The notes beneath the pieces were generated by a model that was not told the DNA's origin, made no database searches, and saw nothing but the letters and a program-made list of their open reading frames with translations. From Cristatella mucedo (Eukaryota > Bryozoa > Phylactolaemata > Cristatellidae), in contig WPIO01000049.1 in the NCBI GenBank assembly GCA_009760855.2, positions 1,181,501 to 1,245,500 on the forward strand: a stretch of DNA of 64,000 nt, given 5' to 3'. The first letter of the stretch is position 1. Each line of letters starts with the position of its first letter. Shown one piece after another: positions 9,000-21,170 of this stretch. The position numbers and the translations under genes are program-made.

Positions 9000-11420
9000 G
9001 CGACGCTAGCGCGCTCTCTCTTGCGCGCTACGCCTCTAATTCTCCTCCGACGGCGAGACCGTTTCTCAAGCGACGTCGCAGCTGCGTCGCGAGCGAGCTC
9101 CAGTGCTTTGTCGCTCGACAAATCGGCTTCGGCTTCGCTTTACCTCGGCTCCTCCTGCGCCCTGCAGAAAGAGGGCGGCGTTCCAAGCGAAGGCAACGCT
9201 CAGAGCCAGAGTCAGAGCGACCATTTCAGCGCCGTCGGAATTGTCGTCTTCTTGCGATCTCGGGCGATACGCTCGGCCAGCAGGCCGCGAGCCATTTTAA
9301 CGGGGTGCCAGAGCGCGCCCTCCAATTAACAACCAATGAGGTTCGAGGGGTCGGCCACTGTCTTGCAGGACCGCCCCGCCTGGTCTTTCCTGGCGGTTTA
9401 CTGCAGACGGCATTCATAAATAAAGGTGATACGGTCCATCGCTTCCTTGACGCCAACTAGGTGGCGCCGCTAGCTAGCTGGGTGGCGCGGCGCGCTGGTT
9501 GGCTGCGGCGGCGCCTCGCAGGTCAAGGTCAACAAAACGGTCAGGGGGACGCAACGACCCGCTGGCCGGACAGGTTCGCCTGCTCGACGCTACGATAAGG
9601 CAGGAATTTGAAAATCGTGTCGGGAATAATTTCTTCATAAATTGGACTATTCTGCCACCAGATTTGCGTCTTGTCTCTTTTCCAATAAGTAAAGCTTTAA
9701 CGCGCCACGCGCACGCGCCACGTTCTCGCGCCGGCGGGCTCGCCTCGCGGTCGCTCGGTCCGCACGCCCCGCCCCCCCCCCCCCCCTGCGAGTCTGCCCG
9801 ACACCGAGCGGTAACGCCGGCCGCGCCCACAGCGTCTGCTCTGCGATAGAGTCTTCTCTGCAATAGAGTCTCTCCGCCGCTCTCTGACAGTCTGCCTTCA
9901 AGCGCGCCCGCTTGCCGGTCCACGGCCGGCCCGCAAGGCGAGGCAACGCCGGAGGAGGACAGGCCACGGTCGACCCTTCGCATTAGGCAATTGGGCGCAG
10001 TTTTTCTGCAAAGCATAGCGGCGCGGGGGGGGGGGGGCAAGCGAGTTGCGAATTTCTGTGCGCCCTAGGCGAAAACCGCCGGGTCTCCGGCATCGAGCAC
10101 ATCGCCGCACAAGCAGCGTTTCGCGGGCCCTGCCGTCGCCGCCGCCGCCAGGCGACGGCGGCGGCGGGTACGAGCGAACCGCTAACAGGTAAGTAGTGGC
10201 GCCCTGACGGGCGCATCGCCGTTACCCAAAATCCCCGGCGCGGCTTTTCTCGCGCGCTTGTCCAGCAGCAGCACGCTGACGCGCTTGTCCAGTACAGCAC
10301 GACGCTTGTTTATTCTAGGATAAATTGTCGGCGGCAGGCGCCCGAAGGCGGCCTTGACCTCGTCGGAGCCCGCTAGCTCGACTTAATTGCGTTGCGAGCG
10401 AGCAGCGCGCTCGTTGCCGCTTCGCTTAACTTTACCGGAGACGCTCACTGAAAGGTGGGTGGGTGGGGGAATCGGCTTCTGCTATAGGAAAGAGACGACG
10501 GCTCCATCCCTCCTCCTACGGTTCGGATCCTGACCGCGCGTTTGACTTACCCGGACGATCCGGGTGGGTGCAACCGGCGATGTTACTTACCTGGAGACAG
10601 GAGGAACATTTGAACTGCTTGCATAAGGATTAGAGCGGCGAACCTTTATATCGCTTCATCGTCAACAGCGCAAAATTTGGCCGCGGCGCCCGTCGGGAGA
10701 AAACTGCATCTGCGTCCGTGCGGCGAAGGTGTGGCGCCCGTGGCGCCAGACTCGAACCGAATATGACTTTCGACTTGTCGAATTCGCTGCGCCGAATGCC
10801 GCGCCGCATGCCGGGGGTTCACAGACCGGATCCACCAGCTGAGCTCGCGCCGTCTCCCCGCCGCCCGCCTCTCTCTGACGGCCGCGAATCCCGAACGACG
10901 GCGATTTGCGCTGCCGCCCGGCGACGGTCGGCAGCTCGGCTCGGCTCGGCTCGCTCGTCTCGCGCGCCCGTCCGGGTGCACCCGCCCGGCGAGAGAGACC
11001 GGGGCGCGGCCACGCAGCGACTGCGGTGCGGATTTACTTCGCCTCAAGGTCTAGAATGCGACGACTGGTCGTTCGGCCCGCCCGCCTCCTCACTCAGCGA
11101 CGGCGGCGGCGGCGGCGGCGGCAAATAGGGCGCTCGTCACAGCCGATCGATCGCGCTGCCTCACCGCTGAAGCTGCTGCTGCCGCTGCGGTGGCGGCCGC
11201 TACAGTCGCCTCGGTCGCCGCGGACGCGGCGACCGTGGCGACAGATACGGAGATTACAGATTCGGTTCTTTCGACCCAAATGCACACGCAGGCCCGACTA
11301 GGGCGCGCCACTGTTCGACGCCAGCGTAACTACGGCCGGAAGTCCGGCAGCGAAGAGCTCGCTGCGCGGCCTCTCGGGCTCAGCCTCGAGCGAGCGAGGG
11401 GGGGTAACTCGAGGGAGGGG
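9000..11420. promoter_or_regulatory. CpG-rich block, probable promoter region
   Basis: This stretch is much richer in G+C and CpG than its surroundings and has open frames in nearly all six phases, as expected of a CpG island rather than of coding sequence. Perfect splice donors occur on both strands. On the plus strand it is CAG|GTAAGT at 10,188/10,189. On the minus strand they are CCAG|GTAAGT with exon edge 10,591 and CCGG|GTAAGT with exon edge 10,551. The minus-strand donors fit a first exon of the gene ending at 6,487. Homopolymers (C at about 9,771-9,786; G at 10,025-10,037) and GCC/GGC triplet runs (10,138-10,170; 11,100-11,122) are included. No protein can be assigned. Confidence 0.45.
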
Positions 11421-11698
11421 GATAAGACACTCGCCCTGCACGACCAATGAGGTTCGGGGTTGTGGGTTCGAGACAGTCTGCTTAGTGGCCAGTCCTGCGG
11501 GCGGTGGCCGTCAGCATGCGGTTGCGCTAGCCATTGAGTGTCTCTCCATTTAAATTCTGTTGAATCCACTAGCCAGCCTTCAATTTTTCCATACAGCGCA
11601 GTTCGGGGGATCGTGCGTTGCAGCAGGCAAGTCTGCATCGCCAGCGGGAGGGGGAGGGGCCGGATGGAAGCTTTTATGGCTCGTCCACTGCCGCCACA
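11421..11698. other. Short spacer
   Basis: Nothing recognisable apart from an accaatgaggttcg block (about 11,444) that also occurs near 9,331 in the CpG-rich block. Confidence 0.3.
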
Positions 11699-14420
11699 TG
11701 TAATGTATCTCCGTCAGTAACTCCACAAAGTCATAAAGACCATGTGGGCGTTACGCAGGAGAGTTTTGTATAGCGCACTCACAGTCTAAGCGGCTTTCGG
11801 TACGCATTCGGTAGCCAACAGACTTCGTCTCACGCAACAAAGAGAAAGTGGGAAGCATAGCAGAGTTAGGAGAGCAGTTGAGGTAGTGAGTAGCATAGAA
11901 GTAGCAGTTCAGGACCGCTGAAAAAGATGTGCCATAGTCGGAAGTTGGAGAGTAGATGTCGTTGCGTAAAAATTGTGGAAGCGAGTTCCACAGTCTAGGA
12001 CCTGCAGAGCTAAAGCTTCTGTCGCCAACTGTCTTTAAGCGGAGGAATGGGACAGCTAATTTATTGTCCACACAGGACCTGAGGGCGCGAACAGGCTGAA
12101 ACTGATGTAGCAGTTCAGCTAGGTATGAAGGAGCCAAGCCGTGGCGGGCCTTGTGGGTCAGCGTAAGAACTTTGCTCCGTATCCTTTGCTCAACCGGCAA
12201 CCATCCTAGCTCTTCCAGCAAAGGTGACACGTGCTCAAACCGCTGGGACTTGAAGACCAGCCTTGCAGCCATATTCATAGTCCGCTGTAGTGGCATAATA
12301 GCCTTCTTTGGCAGCCCAGCCAAAAGGGAATTACAATAATCAAGCCGAGACAGAACTAAAGAGCTAGTTAAATTTTTTACAAGCCACTGTGGGAGACAGC
12401 TTTTAATCTTGGATAGGGATCGGATGTGATGGCTAGTTGTAGAGGCAGTCTTCTGAATGAAGCTTTTGAACTTGAGGCAGCTGTCGAACACGACACCTAG
12501 ATTACGAGCACGTGGTGAAGGTCGCACAATAGCATCACCTATTAGAACAGCAAAGCCTTTTAATCCAGCCACACGCTTAGGGTGTCCTATGAGAAGCAGT
12601 TCGGTTTTATCGTCATTTAATTTCAGGAAGTTTTCCGACATCCAGGATTGAATATCGGCAAGGCAAGCATTCAGTTTCTCAGTTGCTGCAGCAGATTCCG
12701 ACGGTTTGAATGACAAATACAACTGAGTATCGTCAGCATAGAAGTGATATCCTATTCCATGGGCCTTAATCACTTTTCCCAGAGGTTGCGTATAAATGGA
12801 GAACAGCAAGGGACCAAGTACAGACCCTTGAGGGACTCCACAGGTGACCCTTCTCATGTCTGAGACCTGACCCCCACACGACACGGATTGAACACGATCA
12901 GACAAGTAGGATTTAAACCACGCCAGTGCTTCGTCTGCCAGACCAATCGTTGTTCTCAATCGTTCAAGCAGAACTTCGTGATCAATGGTGTCAAAGGCAG
13001 CAGACAGATCTAGCAGAGCTAGGGCAGTGACATTCCCGTCGTCGTTGCCACGCAGAATGTCATTGTTAACACGGAGGAGAGCAGTTTCAGTAGAGTGCTG
13101 CCTCTTGAAACCTGACTGAAATGTTTCTGACATTCCATTATTTTCAATATGTTCAAATAGCTGCTTAGCAACAATTTTTTCAAGAATCTTTGATAAGAAT
13201 GGAAGAAGGGAAACTGGACGATAGTTTGCTAGGACCTCTGTGTCTAATCCAGGCTTTTTAAGAATAGGTCTAACGATTGCCGATTTGAAGGACTTGGGGA
13301 TGATTCCTTTTCCCAAAGATGCATTAAAAATCTTGGTTATGGCAGAGCTAAGTTGGTCTGCAAGTGAAGACCACAGAGATGAAGGTATAGGGTCTTCAGG
13401 AGACGAGCTCTTTTTGCTAGACCTTATTAAGGCAGCCACATCACAGGCAGAAACATCAGAGAATCTTTTAAGAAAGGTCACAGGTTGAGGAACGGCGATT
13501 GCTTTGGTCTGAGGGGGCTTAATGGAGGCACGAATGTGCACAATTTTTTCAGTAAAGAAGGCTGAAAACTTTTCGGCTGAGCCCTTAATATCTGGGAAGT
13601 CAGACCTGACAGCATTGGCCAGTAAATGGTTTACTGTCTTATAAATCTGTTTAGTGTCCGACTAGCAGGAATTCAGTTTTCTAATGAAAAAAGAAGCCCT
13701 GGCTTTTTTAAGCTTTCGTGTGTAAATACGAAGGAAGTCTTTAAAATTGACTAGGTCTGCCTCAGACCCCGATTTCTTGAAACGACGTTCCAGCCTGCGC
13801 TTAACACGGCGCATCTTAAGGAGTTTTTTTGTAAATTGAAAGCAATCTCGACGACTTTGAACACGGATAGAGCGAACGGGAGCATGCTTGTCAAGAGCAC
13901 TCCTGAGTGTCATGTTCATCGCATCAGTGAGGGTATCGAGGCTGCCGGTCGAGTCTGAATGCAGATCAAGAAGGCCTGCATCACAAACAGATTTCAAAAA
14001 CTTGTCCATGTCAATGCTTTGTAAGTTACGTCGTTTGGCAAATTCGACATTGCCCTGCACGTACGAGGGTGCAGGAACAGTAAACGAGACCGAACAATGA
14101 TCTGAGAGGGTCAGTGGGCACACCACAAAGTCAGTGGGCAGGACATCCTTAGTGATCACGAGATCTAGAATGTGGCCACCGACGTGGGTGCTATGATTAA
14201 CGTGTTGGGCCAAACCAAGATTCTCCAGACAGTCAAGAAATAAGCGGACCTGGCTGTTGCTAGGGTTGTCAACGTGAATATTGAAGTCTCCTACAATCAG
14301 TAGCGGCCTGTCACACACAAATATTTTAGCGAGGAACTCTGAAAACTCCTCTATAAACAAGTTTAGACAGCCAGAAGGAGGCCGGTATATCACATCCATA
14401 TAAATGATGCTGTCAAGTCA
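11699..14420 (-). mobile_element. LINE-A, 5'-truncated L2-like retrotransposon
   Basis: Best-preserved mobile element of the window. The body covers the second half of the endonuclease, the whole reverse transcriptase, the C-terminal tail and a short 3' UTR. The left boundary (cacatgtaatg) and the copies at 20,884 and 39,388 show that the family ends in (ATTAC)n. The right boundary lies near 14,420, where the endonuclease frame begins abruptly after a stop. Truncation at the 5' end is the normal outcome of target-primed reverse transcription. Confidence 0.9.
11751..14399 (-). pseudogene. LINE-A endonuclease/reverse transcriptase, one in-frame stop
   Basis: One frame runs 883 codons from 14,399 to 11,751 and is broken only by a TAG at 13,664-13,662. 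The endonuclease part (14,399-13,700) shows VIYRPPSG, GDFNIHVDN, STHVGGHILDLVI and SDHCSVSF. The polymerase (13,541-12,000) shows YRPVSLLPFLSKILEK, LLDLSAAFDTIDHEVLLERL, GVPQGSVLGPLLFSIY, the catalytic FYADDTQLY and LNDDKTELLLIG. The tail ends GDRSFSSAGPRLWNSLPQF. These motifs are typical of the L2/CR1 group. The missing N-terminal endonuclease half and the stop make the copy inactive, but the long clean frame suggests recent insertion. Confidence 0.92.
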
Positions 14421-15319
14421 CCTCGTTTTATATACACCACCAGCTTGTACCAGCGAAAATTCGCACGGAAATTAATCTCGAAATAATTAAAGACCACACG
14501 TATAAGCGTATTGCTGTGCAATCGCTCAGCCGCAACGACTCATCAACTGACCGGCAGACCGTCGCTAAGACTGACTGTCCCGGGGTAGGCTCTTAGCTCT
14601 ATCCGTTTCACTGAGTGATACTCTATCAGGCGCTTAAATATCGCGCGTAATTAAATAATGGCTGATTAAAAGCCTGCTCATTGCTATTTCTTTATACAGT
14701 GTAAAATTCAATGCTAAATTTCCACTGCAAGAATACATCGTGTAGCTAGCCGTATGTGCAAATTAGTGAATTATCTTCCCTGATATTCGTGACGTAATTC
14801 TCGTAGTCGTACCGTCATCGTAAGAGGCACACCGAAAGCATGACGCCACCGACTTGAGTGGTTACGGATTCACGGAGGGACTCACCTATACTTAAAACTG
14901 CATCGCTTGATATCTGACCATCACGACACCCGCATTGGACCAGGTGCTATTGGTCAACGGTCTGCCGCTATCTGACCGGGTTGCCGTACCTCTGCCGGCT
15001 TCGTCAAAGCGCTGACTCGCAAAGGTCCGAGGCGCGCCGCTCCCTATACTCACAATGAATAAAGTGAAAATGAACTCGGCTCGTAGAAACACAATCCCTA
15101 GACGAATATGAGCGGCCTGCATTACGGGTACAACTAAATGGCCCATACAGGTTTGGTTCGCGGCATCACTACATTAGTCGACCATAGAGAGGCGATGAAA
15201 GAAAATAAAAAATAATCCACTACATGAATTAGGAGCCATAGGAGACAGTTTTATAAAGAACGCCGAGATTTGGCCTCTCAGCTGAATACGATATAAATGG
15301 AAAATGAAAGAAAACAATA
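14421..15319. other. Unassigned spacer
   Basis: No repeat family or gene recognised. A short region near 15,040-15,070 contains an AATAAA (tgaataaagtg) but has no clear LTR or exon structure. Confidence 0.35.
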
Positions 15320-15600
15320 GATAATTTTATCGTTTAGACAGTGAGCTACGGAAGTCGAGACGAGATGTCATAAATGCATGCATCAATTTGGATTTAGTAT
15401 CCCTGTCTAAGCAAGCCCGAATTTTAGCGATGTTATGCAGCTGGAAGTTGGCAGAATTGACTGTAGAGCTTATGCGGTCATATAGTGAAAGGTCGCTTTT
15501 GAAGAGGACACCTAGATTTCGTGCAGATGTAACAGGAGACATGCTGGCAGAGCTGATTTCGAACATTTGAGCTTTCTTTTCTCAGAGTCACACTTGGTGG
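15320..15600 (-). mobile_element. LINE fragment (post-YADD polymerase region)
   Basis: The minus-strand frame 15,327-15,566 contains SARNLGVLFKSDLSL, NFQLHNIAKIRACL and MTSRLDFRSSL, which align with the region downstream of YADD in L2/CR1 polymerases (compare ARNLGVVFDS and LSRLDYCNSLL in LINE-A). It is not a LINE-A copy and resembles the region at 2,500-2,700, so it probably belongs to LINE-B. Confidence 0.75.
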
Positions 15601-15944
15601 TTTGCCTATAACTAGTAAGCTGTTTTTAATGTCTGACACCCGCACTCACATACACACGCAAGCATAAATAAAAAAAATATTTATTTGCTTATATGCAGCG
15701 TTATATAAACTGGAGCTTGTGCCCATAGAAATCGCGAGAAATTTTCATGTTGCATTACAATGCGGGCCTAAGTACCCGCTGACATTGAAGTAAGGCCCAT
15801 CCACTCAACACCCGCTCAAGGAAAGAGGCGGGGCCGAATTGGCTCGGGCACGACGAGCTTGTCGAGGAATGAGAGTCAGAAAGAGGCGGCAGGAAGAGGG
15901 GGAGAGAGCGAGCTCGAGAGAGATGGAGAGAGGTAGAGACATAG

Positions 15945-15948
<4 letters not shown>

Positions 15949-16020
<72 letters not shown>

Positions 16021-16078
16021 GGACAGAGAGACACAGAGAGACAGACAGACGTAGAGAGAGATAAAGAGAGAGATAGAG

Positions 16079-16167
<89 letters not shown>

Positions 16168-16275
16168 CAGAGGCAGAGAGAGAGAGAGAGAGAGAGACAG
16201 ATAGACGTAGAGAGAGACAGACAGACGTAGAGAGAGACAGAGTGACAGAGAGACAGGCAGAGAGAAGACAGAGAC
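15949..16275 (+). repeat. (GA)n microsatellite with imperfect spacers
   Basis: Two long pure (GA)n stretches (about 15,950-16,012 and 16,080-16,160) are joined by degenerate GA-rich sequence with acagacgtagag-type interruptions that recur at about 16,045, 16,205 and 16,225. The long open frames here (Leu/Ser on one strand, Arg/Glu on the other) are artefacts of the repeat. Confidence 0.95.
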
Positions 16276-17370
16276 GGAGAAGATGCACACACGGAGGATT
16301 TCGGATGAGAGACGCCGCCCAAGCCGGGCACGATGCGATCTCGGCGCTAGAAATCTTCGAGTGACTTTCGCTTCCCTGCTTAGAGAAAAGCACCTGTTGC
16401 CCCCCAGGCCTCAGGTACTTCGTGCTCGCGACATGGGAGGAAGTTGATTTTTGGATGATGATCCTTCGCCGCGAAGTCGGTTTTCGGAGCCACTGGGGCT
16501 CAATCAAATAGCCTGCAGCCGGATTAGACGGCGATTTTAAGGCGATTTCAATGTGTACAAATGTTTAAATTGACGCCGCATTGTTTTGCAGGAAGCGGGC
16601 GGCGCAGAGACGCACGGAAAGCCAAAACACGGGTCGGACAGCTTGGCTTGCAGCTCTGCCGAAGTGAGCATCCGGTCGTAAAGGCTCGGCAATCCGGCTT
16701 ACGTATCGACTTAGGGCGGTCGGTCCAGAAAGACAAGCCTAGCGGATAACTCGGCCGTCGAGCCGCACGCTCTATTCAAGGAGGCAGCGTAGGTTTCCAA
16801 CTTACACCAGCTCCGTTCTGTAGCCTTTAAGCTCGAAGAAATCTGTACACATCTAAGAGCAAACATCAGCCAGTATTCGCCAATCTTGTCAGTAATTGAG
16901 GCTTACACCATATGCCTGAGCAGCAGGCGAACGCACATAGGAAATGCACCGGCGAAGCCGCTTTTTCTCAGAAGCATTTGGGCGTGAGGTATGACGACAG
17001 CTCGGCTGCTGTTAGGATCCGAGGCTGTGTGAGCTGGGAGTTCTGAGAAGGTCGCTCGAGGCCAGGCTCCGAGGGATGGCACCGCCCGATGCCGGCTCTT
17101 ACAGCTGCTTGCTCCGCCATTATGGCTTCTGGTAGAATTTTGAAGGAAGCCACTGCGTCAGGGAGCGCTCCTTCAACGCATCGAAGTTCGGACGAGGATG
17201 GAAGCGTCAGCAGCGATACGAACTCTTTTGTTTTCATCTGCGGTAGGTAGGTGACTCGACCTTCTGCGTCGGGATAGGGGTACGCAGATCGAATGCAAGT
17301 GCAGCGTTCGCCGACTTCATAGAGTGTTTGCCGGTAGTTCAGAATTTCACAGCTCTGGGCAGATAGAAAG
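16276..17370. other. Unassigned single-copy-looking spacer
   Basis: No repeat family from this window and no recognisable protein. Two short complementary frames (about 60 codons, 16,548-16,749) overlap on opposite strands and are not supported. Confidence 0.35.
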
Positions 17371-17371
17371 A

Positions 17372-17479
<108 letters not shown>

Positions 17480-18134
17480 GCACCGCTTATGGATGCATTG
17501 TAGGCATTTGTTCCAACGGGGACATCGAACAGAGAAAGTTTGTGTCATCTTCTTGCACGTAGGCGAGTTGGATAGCAGCCGGAATCGTTTTAGATGGCGT
17601 TCAGGTAAGACGGAAGGTATTACGGAAGGTGAGACAGGCCATTCGCCTTCCGCATTTCTCGCCAAAGATCCGTAGTCTGCCGCTACGGTAGACTGCGAAT
17701 TTCTGTCTCGTCTAGGACAGATTCCCCCGATGGTTTTAGTTCTCCGCAACGTTGACTTGCGGATCGTCTGATTTGCGTTACGGTCTCGCGAGCTTTGGCC
17801 CTTGATTTTGTGGCTTAGCAGGTGTTGGATTCGTAGCGTTAGCCGGTGGCAGCAGTCATCGGAAGCAGCGATCGCATGCAAGCAGCGAGCCAACTGGCAG
17901 CTCCATCGTCGCCCGCATTTGTTTCAGAATGCCTACGAACTCTGTTGGATGGTCGGCGACACATCTCGTTCATTCTCTCTCTCTGTTACTCTTCCCTTCG
18001 TGTTCGCCAGCGGAAACCTGCACGCACGCACGCACGCAGTATCTCTCACTCTCATTCGAGAGCGCTCGCGATTCGTAGTGAGAACTCAGAGCATAGACGT
18101 CAACGGCGTCCGGTTATCTGGTGAGGAGTTGAAT

Positions 18135-18285
18135 GGCCCAAGAGGTTAGGTGCTCGCTCTTCAACACCGAGGTCACGGGTTAGAATCCTGCAGTTGGGCG
18201 ATCCTTAATTGCGAACTGTAAGCGGTGGTGATAGCCGATAAGGCTCTTCTGCAGCTGTACAAATGAGGCTGTTAAATCAGCTAAG
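18135..18285 (+). mobile_element. SINE-2 copy (tRNA-derived)
   Basis: A tRNA-like head (aagaggttaggtgctcgc, then the imperfect B box ggttagaatcc) is followed by a unique body and the family's 3' block (gtgatagccgataaggctct, ctgtacaaatgaggctgttaa). A better-preserved copy lies 360 bp downstream in the same orientation. Confidence 0.7.
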
Positions 18286-18501
18286 AAGTATGGGGCATCA
18301 GCTATCGGTTCTAAGTCATCTTCATTCCATAATTTCCCCAAGGCAATGCCACCGTCAAGCAAAACTTTAGCATCGAAATCTATCTGATGACACTCAGCTC
18401 TATCTTGTCTATCTTGTCTTTGATTCACCCAATATTTCAGTCTTTATCTCTCGTAAGATCCCTGGCAGTTGCTTTGCCGATATCAGCCGCTGAATGAACA
18501 G

Positions 18502-18665
18502 AGCCGTGATGGCACACTAGGTAAGGCTGTTGCTTTTTCCGACCTCGGTCCCGAGATCGTGGGTTCGAATCCTGCAGTGGTGATCCTTTATTGCCCCTGC
18601 AAGCCGTTGTGATAGCCATAAAGGCTCATCTGTCGCTATACAAAAGAGGCTGTTGAATCGGCTCG
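18502..18665 (+). mobile_element. SINE-2 copy with intact B box
   Basis: Best copy of the family. It has an A-box-like taggtaaggctg, a perfect RNA polymerase III B box (GGTTCGAATCC, near 18,563), then the body and the 3' block ending gctatacaaaagaggctgtt. Other copies or fragments lie at 18,135, 27,975, 28,331, 39,447, 45,427, 46,950, 51,144, 60,119 and 63,628. Confidence 0.8.
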
Positions 18666-18830
18666 TATTAGGGGGAAATTTGGTCACTCAGAAAAGAGAG
18701 CCTCGACGTCGCATTGGGCTCAACCAAGCTTATATTGCGTTTGAAACCTCTGCCCGGAATCCGGGCGTACTTTTCCAAAGTGAAATGAGGCTGAATGACT
18801 GCATCATCCTGCCTGCTGCTTGCGGATATT

Positions 18831-18935
18831 AATAAGAATAATAATACAATCGATTAAGCACCATCAGAGAACTCAATCTCTTTCTAGGCGCTTAACATTT
18901 GCTGCAAAGGAAGCACGATCGAATAGTTAATGAAT
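18831..18935 (-). repeat. LINE-B 3' tail fragment
   Basis: AAT-rich start, then agcaccatcagagaactcaa and ctaggcgcttaacatttgct, the LINE-B terminal stem-loop on the minus strand. Only about 100 bp survive, typical of extreme 5' truncation. Confidence 0.75.
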
Positions 18936-19089
18936 AATAATAGTGAAGATTTTACCACCAGTCATTTAGTAAAGCTATCTATACAGCATCTCTGAAATCC
19001 CCAAAGAAAGTTTCAGTTCTCTGAATTCAGCCGTATACAAATGCATTGTTATTACTACTATCTCCGTGTATGAGTCTGCCAACTTTCAC

Positions 19090-19490
19090 CAGCACAGGTT
19101 TGAAAACATTAGGAGATGCATAGATAAGGATGTAACGACAAAGTTAGTTATATATTTTTATCATCACTTCTAGACATTCACGACTCTCTCTCTCTCTCTC
19201 CCTCTCCGTGCAGGTCATCCTGCCATGCACTAAGACACTTGCAGGTGGTGCAAAACTCAGCAGCTGTGTTCTCTGCCGTGAACGTAGAAAATCCCAGTCT
19301 ATCCCTAATCCCTGACCTGCACTGACTCCCAACAGACAGCTCATCGACTTCACGGGCTTGTCACTCACTTTAGAGTCCTTTCATCCTCCCACTCCAGCTC
19401 TCACCTTTCTTCATTGCTCCCCTCGCACCTGCTCTCGCCAATCTCTATTGCTCCCCTCGCACCTGCTCTCGCCTGCCTTCACCGAGATTA
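19090..19490 (+). mobile_element. Decayed LINE-B-like fragment, plus strand
   Basis: The sequence around 19,235-19,375 (ggtggtgcaaaactcagcag, gacctgcactgactcccaac, cacgggcttgtcactcactt) is the complement-orientation counterpart of LINE-B at 1,830-1,950. Many stops; a short CT microsatellite lies at 19,182-19,200. Confidence 0.6.
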
Positions 19491-19499
19491 AGCTTTCAA

Positions 19500-20300
19500 A
19501 ACTACGCCTGTATCTCAGTCCGTAACTCCACGAAAATCACGATGGAATTTTTTAATAGCGAATCCAAAGCCAAAGCAATGCTCGATGGGCATTCGATTGC
19601 CAACGGAATTCATGTAGGGCAGCGAAGAGAACGTGTGAAGCGTAACTTAATCATGCACAAATTTGAAGAAGTTAGCAGGATAGACGTCGTAGTTCAGGAT
19701 TGCTGGAGCAGAAAAGTGAGAGTAGACAACAGCAGACAATATCTCTTTGTGTGCGTGAACTTTTGGAAGCGAGTCTCACACGAGACCCCCTGGGATGCGC
19801 CTTGTCGTGAACCGTCGGTGAGTAGCGAACGGTGCAGCTGATTTTCAAGCTTTTCGTAGAGGGTAAAGAAGAGGCTGAAATAGGTGCAGCCGTGCGGCTT
19901 CAAGGAGCCAAGCCATGGCCAAATGCCTCGAGGGTCAGAGCAAGAATCCGTCCTACAGCCATTGATTAGCCGATTAGGGATTCATGCAGTTCTTTTAAAA
20001 TGGAGACACACGGGAATTTCTCGCCTTTAAAGACCAAGCTGGCGGCCACATTCGTCACCATCTGCCGAGGCCCAACAGCTGGTTTCCTCTGGGCCTGCCT
20101 GTAGGGAATTAAGCAGCCCAGTATAGAGCGAAACAGGTACCTATTTTCAGCAGGGCACAGCTGGTATGGTGAGTGGAGCATAATAACAACAATAATAATA
20201 ACACCAATCCATTTGTATAGCGCCTGGAGAGAACTTTTTCTAGGCCCTTCATATTTGGTGCAAAGGATAATCCTCACAAACGGTCAAACACGATTATTAG
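19500..20300 (-). mobile_element. Old LINE-A relative, minus strand
   Basis: Blocks line up with the LINE-A tail although diverged: ttttggaagcgagtctcaca (compare ttgtggaagcgagttccaca at about 11,965), aaggagccaagccatggcca (compare 12,128) and agaccaagctggcggccaca (compare 12,255). A short AAT-rich stretch and a stem-loop-like gcgcctggagagaac follow at 20,190-20,250. Highly decayed. Confidence 0.6.
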
Positions 20301-20883
20301 CCATAGAGTTAATTAATGCACCCGCAGACCGGGATATGAACTAGTACTTCCTGCATCGTTCCTAGGTCAAAATGTGTTGCAATCGGACCAGCGACTTTCA
20401 TCAGACCCCCGGGATCCTCCGAAGCACCTCAGCGAGCGGCCGACTTGACAAGTCGTGAATGAGCAGCATTAGGTAACGTGGCAACGTCCAATATTCGACT
20501 ACTTTCATTCGTGCTTTTTCGCTGTGCGTGAAAAAATAACCGTTTCGGCTGATGTGGCCTGAACTGTTAGGCATGCTTACCAGCTGAAATAAAGAATATA
20601 CAGCCACTGCCAAAATCGACCGTTGATGCACGAGAAAACCCCAGCTTCCATCCAGCTCGAGCCTAGTAGCGGACAGAGAAAGCCCGAGTAGCTTGGAATT
20701 TGTGAATTGTGAAAATTGTCATGTCACGCAAGACTATTAAACTGCACAACCAGTATCTATACCGTGTTTTCGACATACTTTCTCGGGCATAGAGGTCGCT
20801 TCACTCACTTGCACTAGCCCACCTATCCGACCAGCATACTCACCTTGACCTCCGTGCTCACATGCTCCTTGGCCTTCCGTCAT
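20301..20883. other. Unassigned spacer
   Basis: No gene or repeat recognised. Confidence 0.35.
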
Positions 20884-21170
20884 CTTATGTAATGTAATGT
20901 AATGTATCTCCGTCTGTAACTCCACAAAGTCATAAAGACCATGTAGGTGTTACGCAGGAGAGTTTTGTATAGCGCACTCACAGCCTAGGTGGCTTTCGGT
21001 ACGCATTCGGTAGCCAATAGACTTCGTCCCACGAAACAAAGAGAAAGTGGGAAGCATAGCAGAGTCAGGAGAGCAGTTGAGGTAGTGAGTAGCATAGAAG
21101 TAGCAGCTCAGGACCGCTGAAAATGATGTGCCATAGTCGGCAGTAGGAGAGTAGTTGTCGTTGCGTAAGA
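20884..21170 (-). mobile_element. LINE-A 3' end copy with (ATTAC)n tail
   Basis: Very close to 11,699-11,960, including the 3' UTR (ccacaaagtcataaagacca) and the short coding end. The left end is three to four units of gtaat, i.e. an (ATTAC)n tail on the element strand. The copy is truncated near 21,170. Confidence 0.9.

Noticed and set aside
18180-18428. 82-codon minus-strand frame with plausible residues
   Set aside because: It overlaps a SINE-2 copy for about a third of its length and has no recognised domain.
18562-18572. True tRNA gene because of the perfect B box ggttcgaatcc
   Set aside because: No cloverleaf can be completed, and the sequence continues into a repeated SINE body found about ten times in the window.
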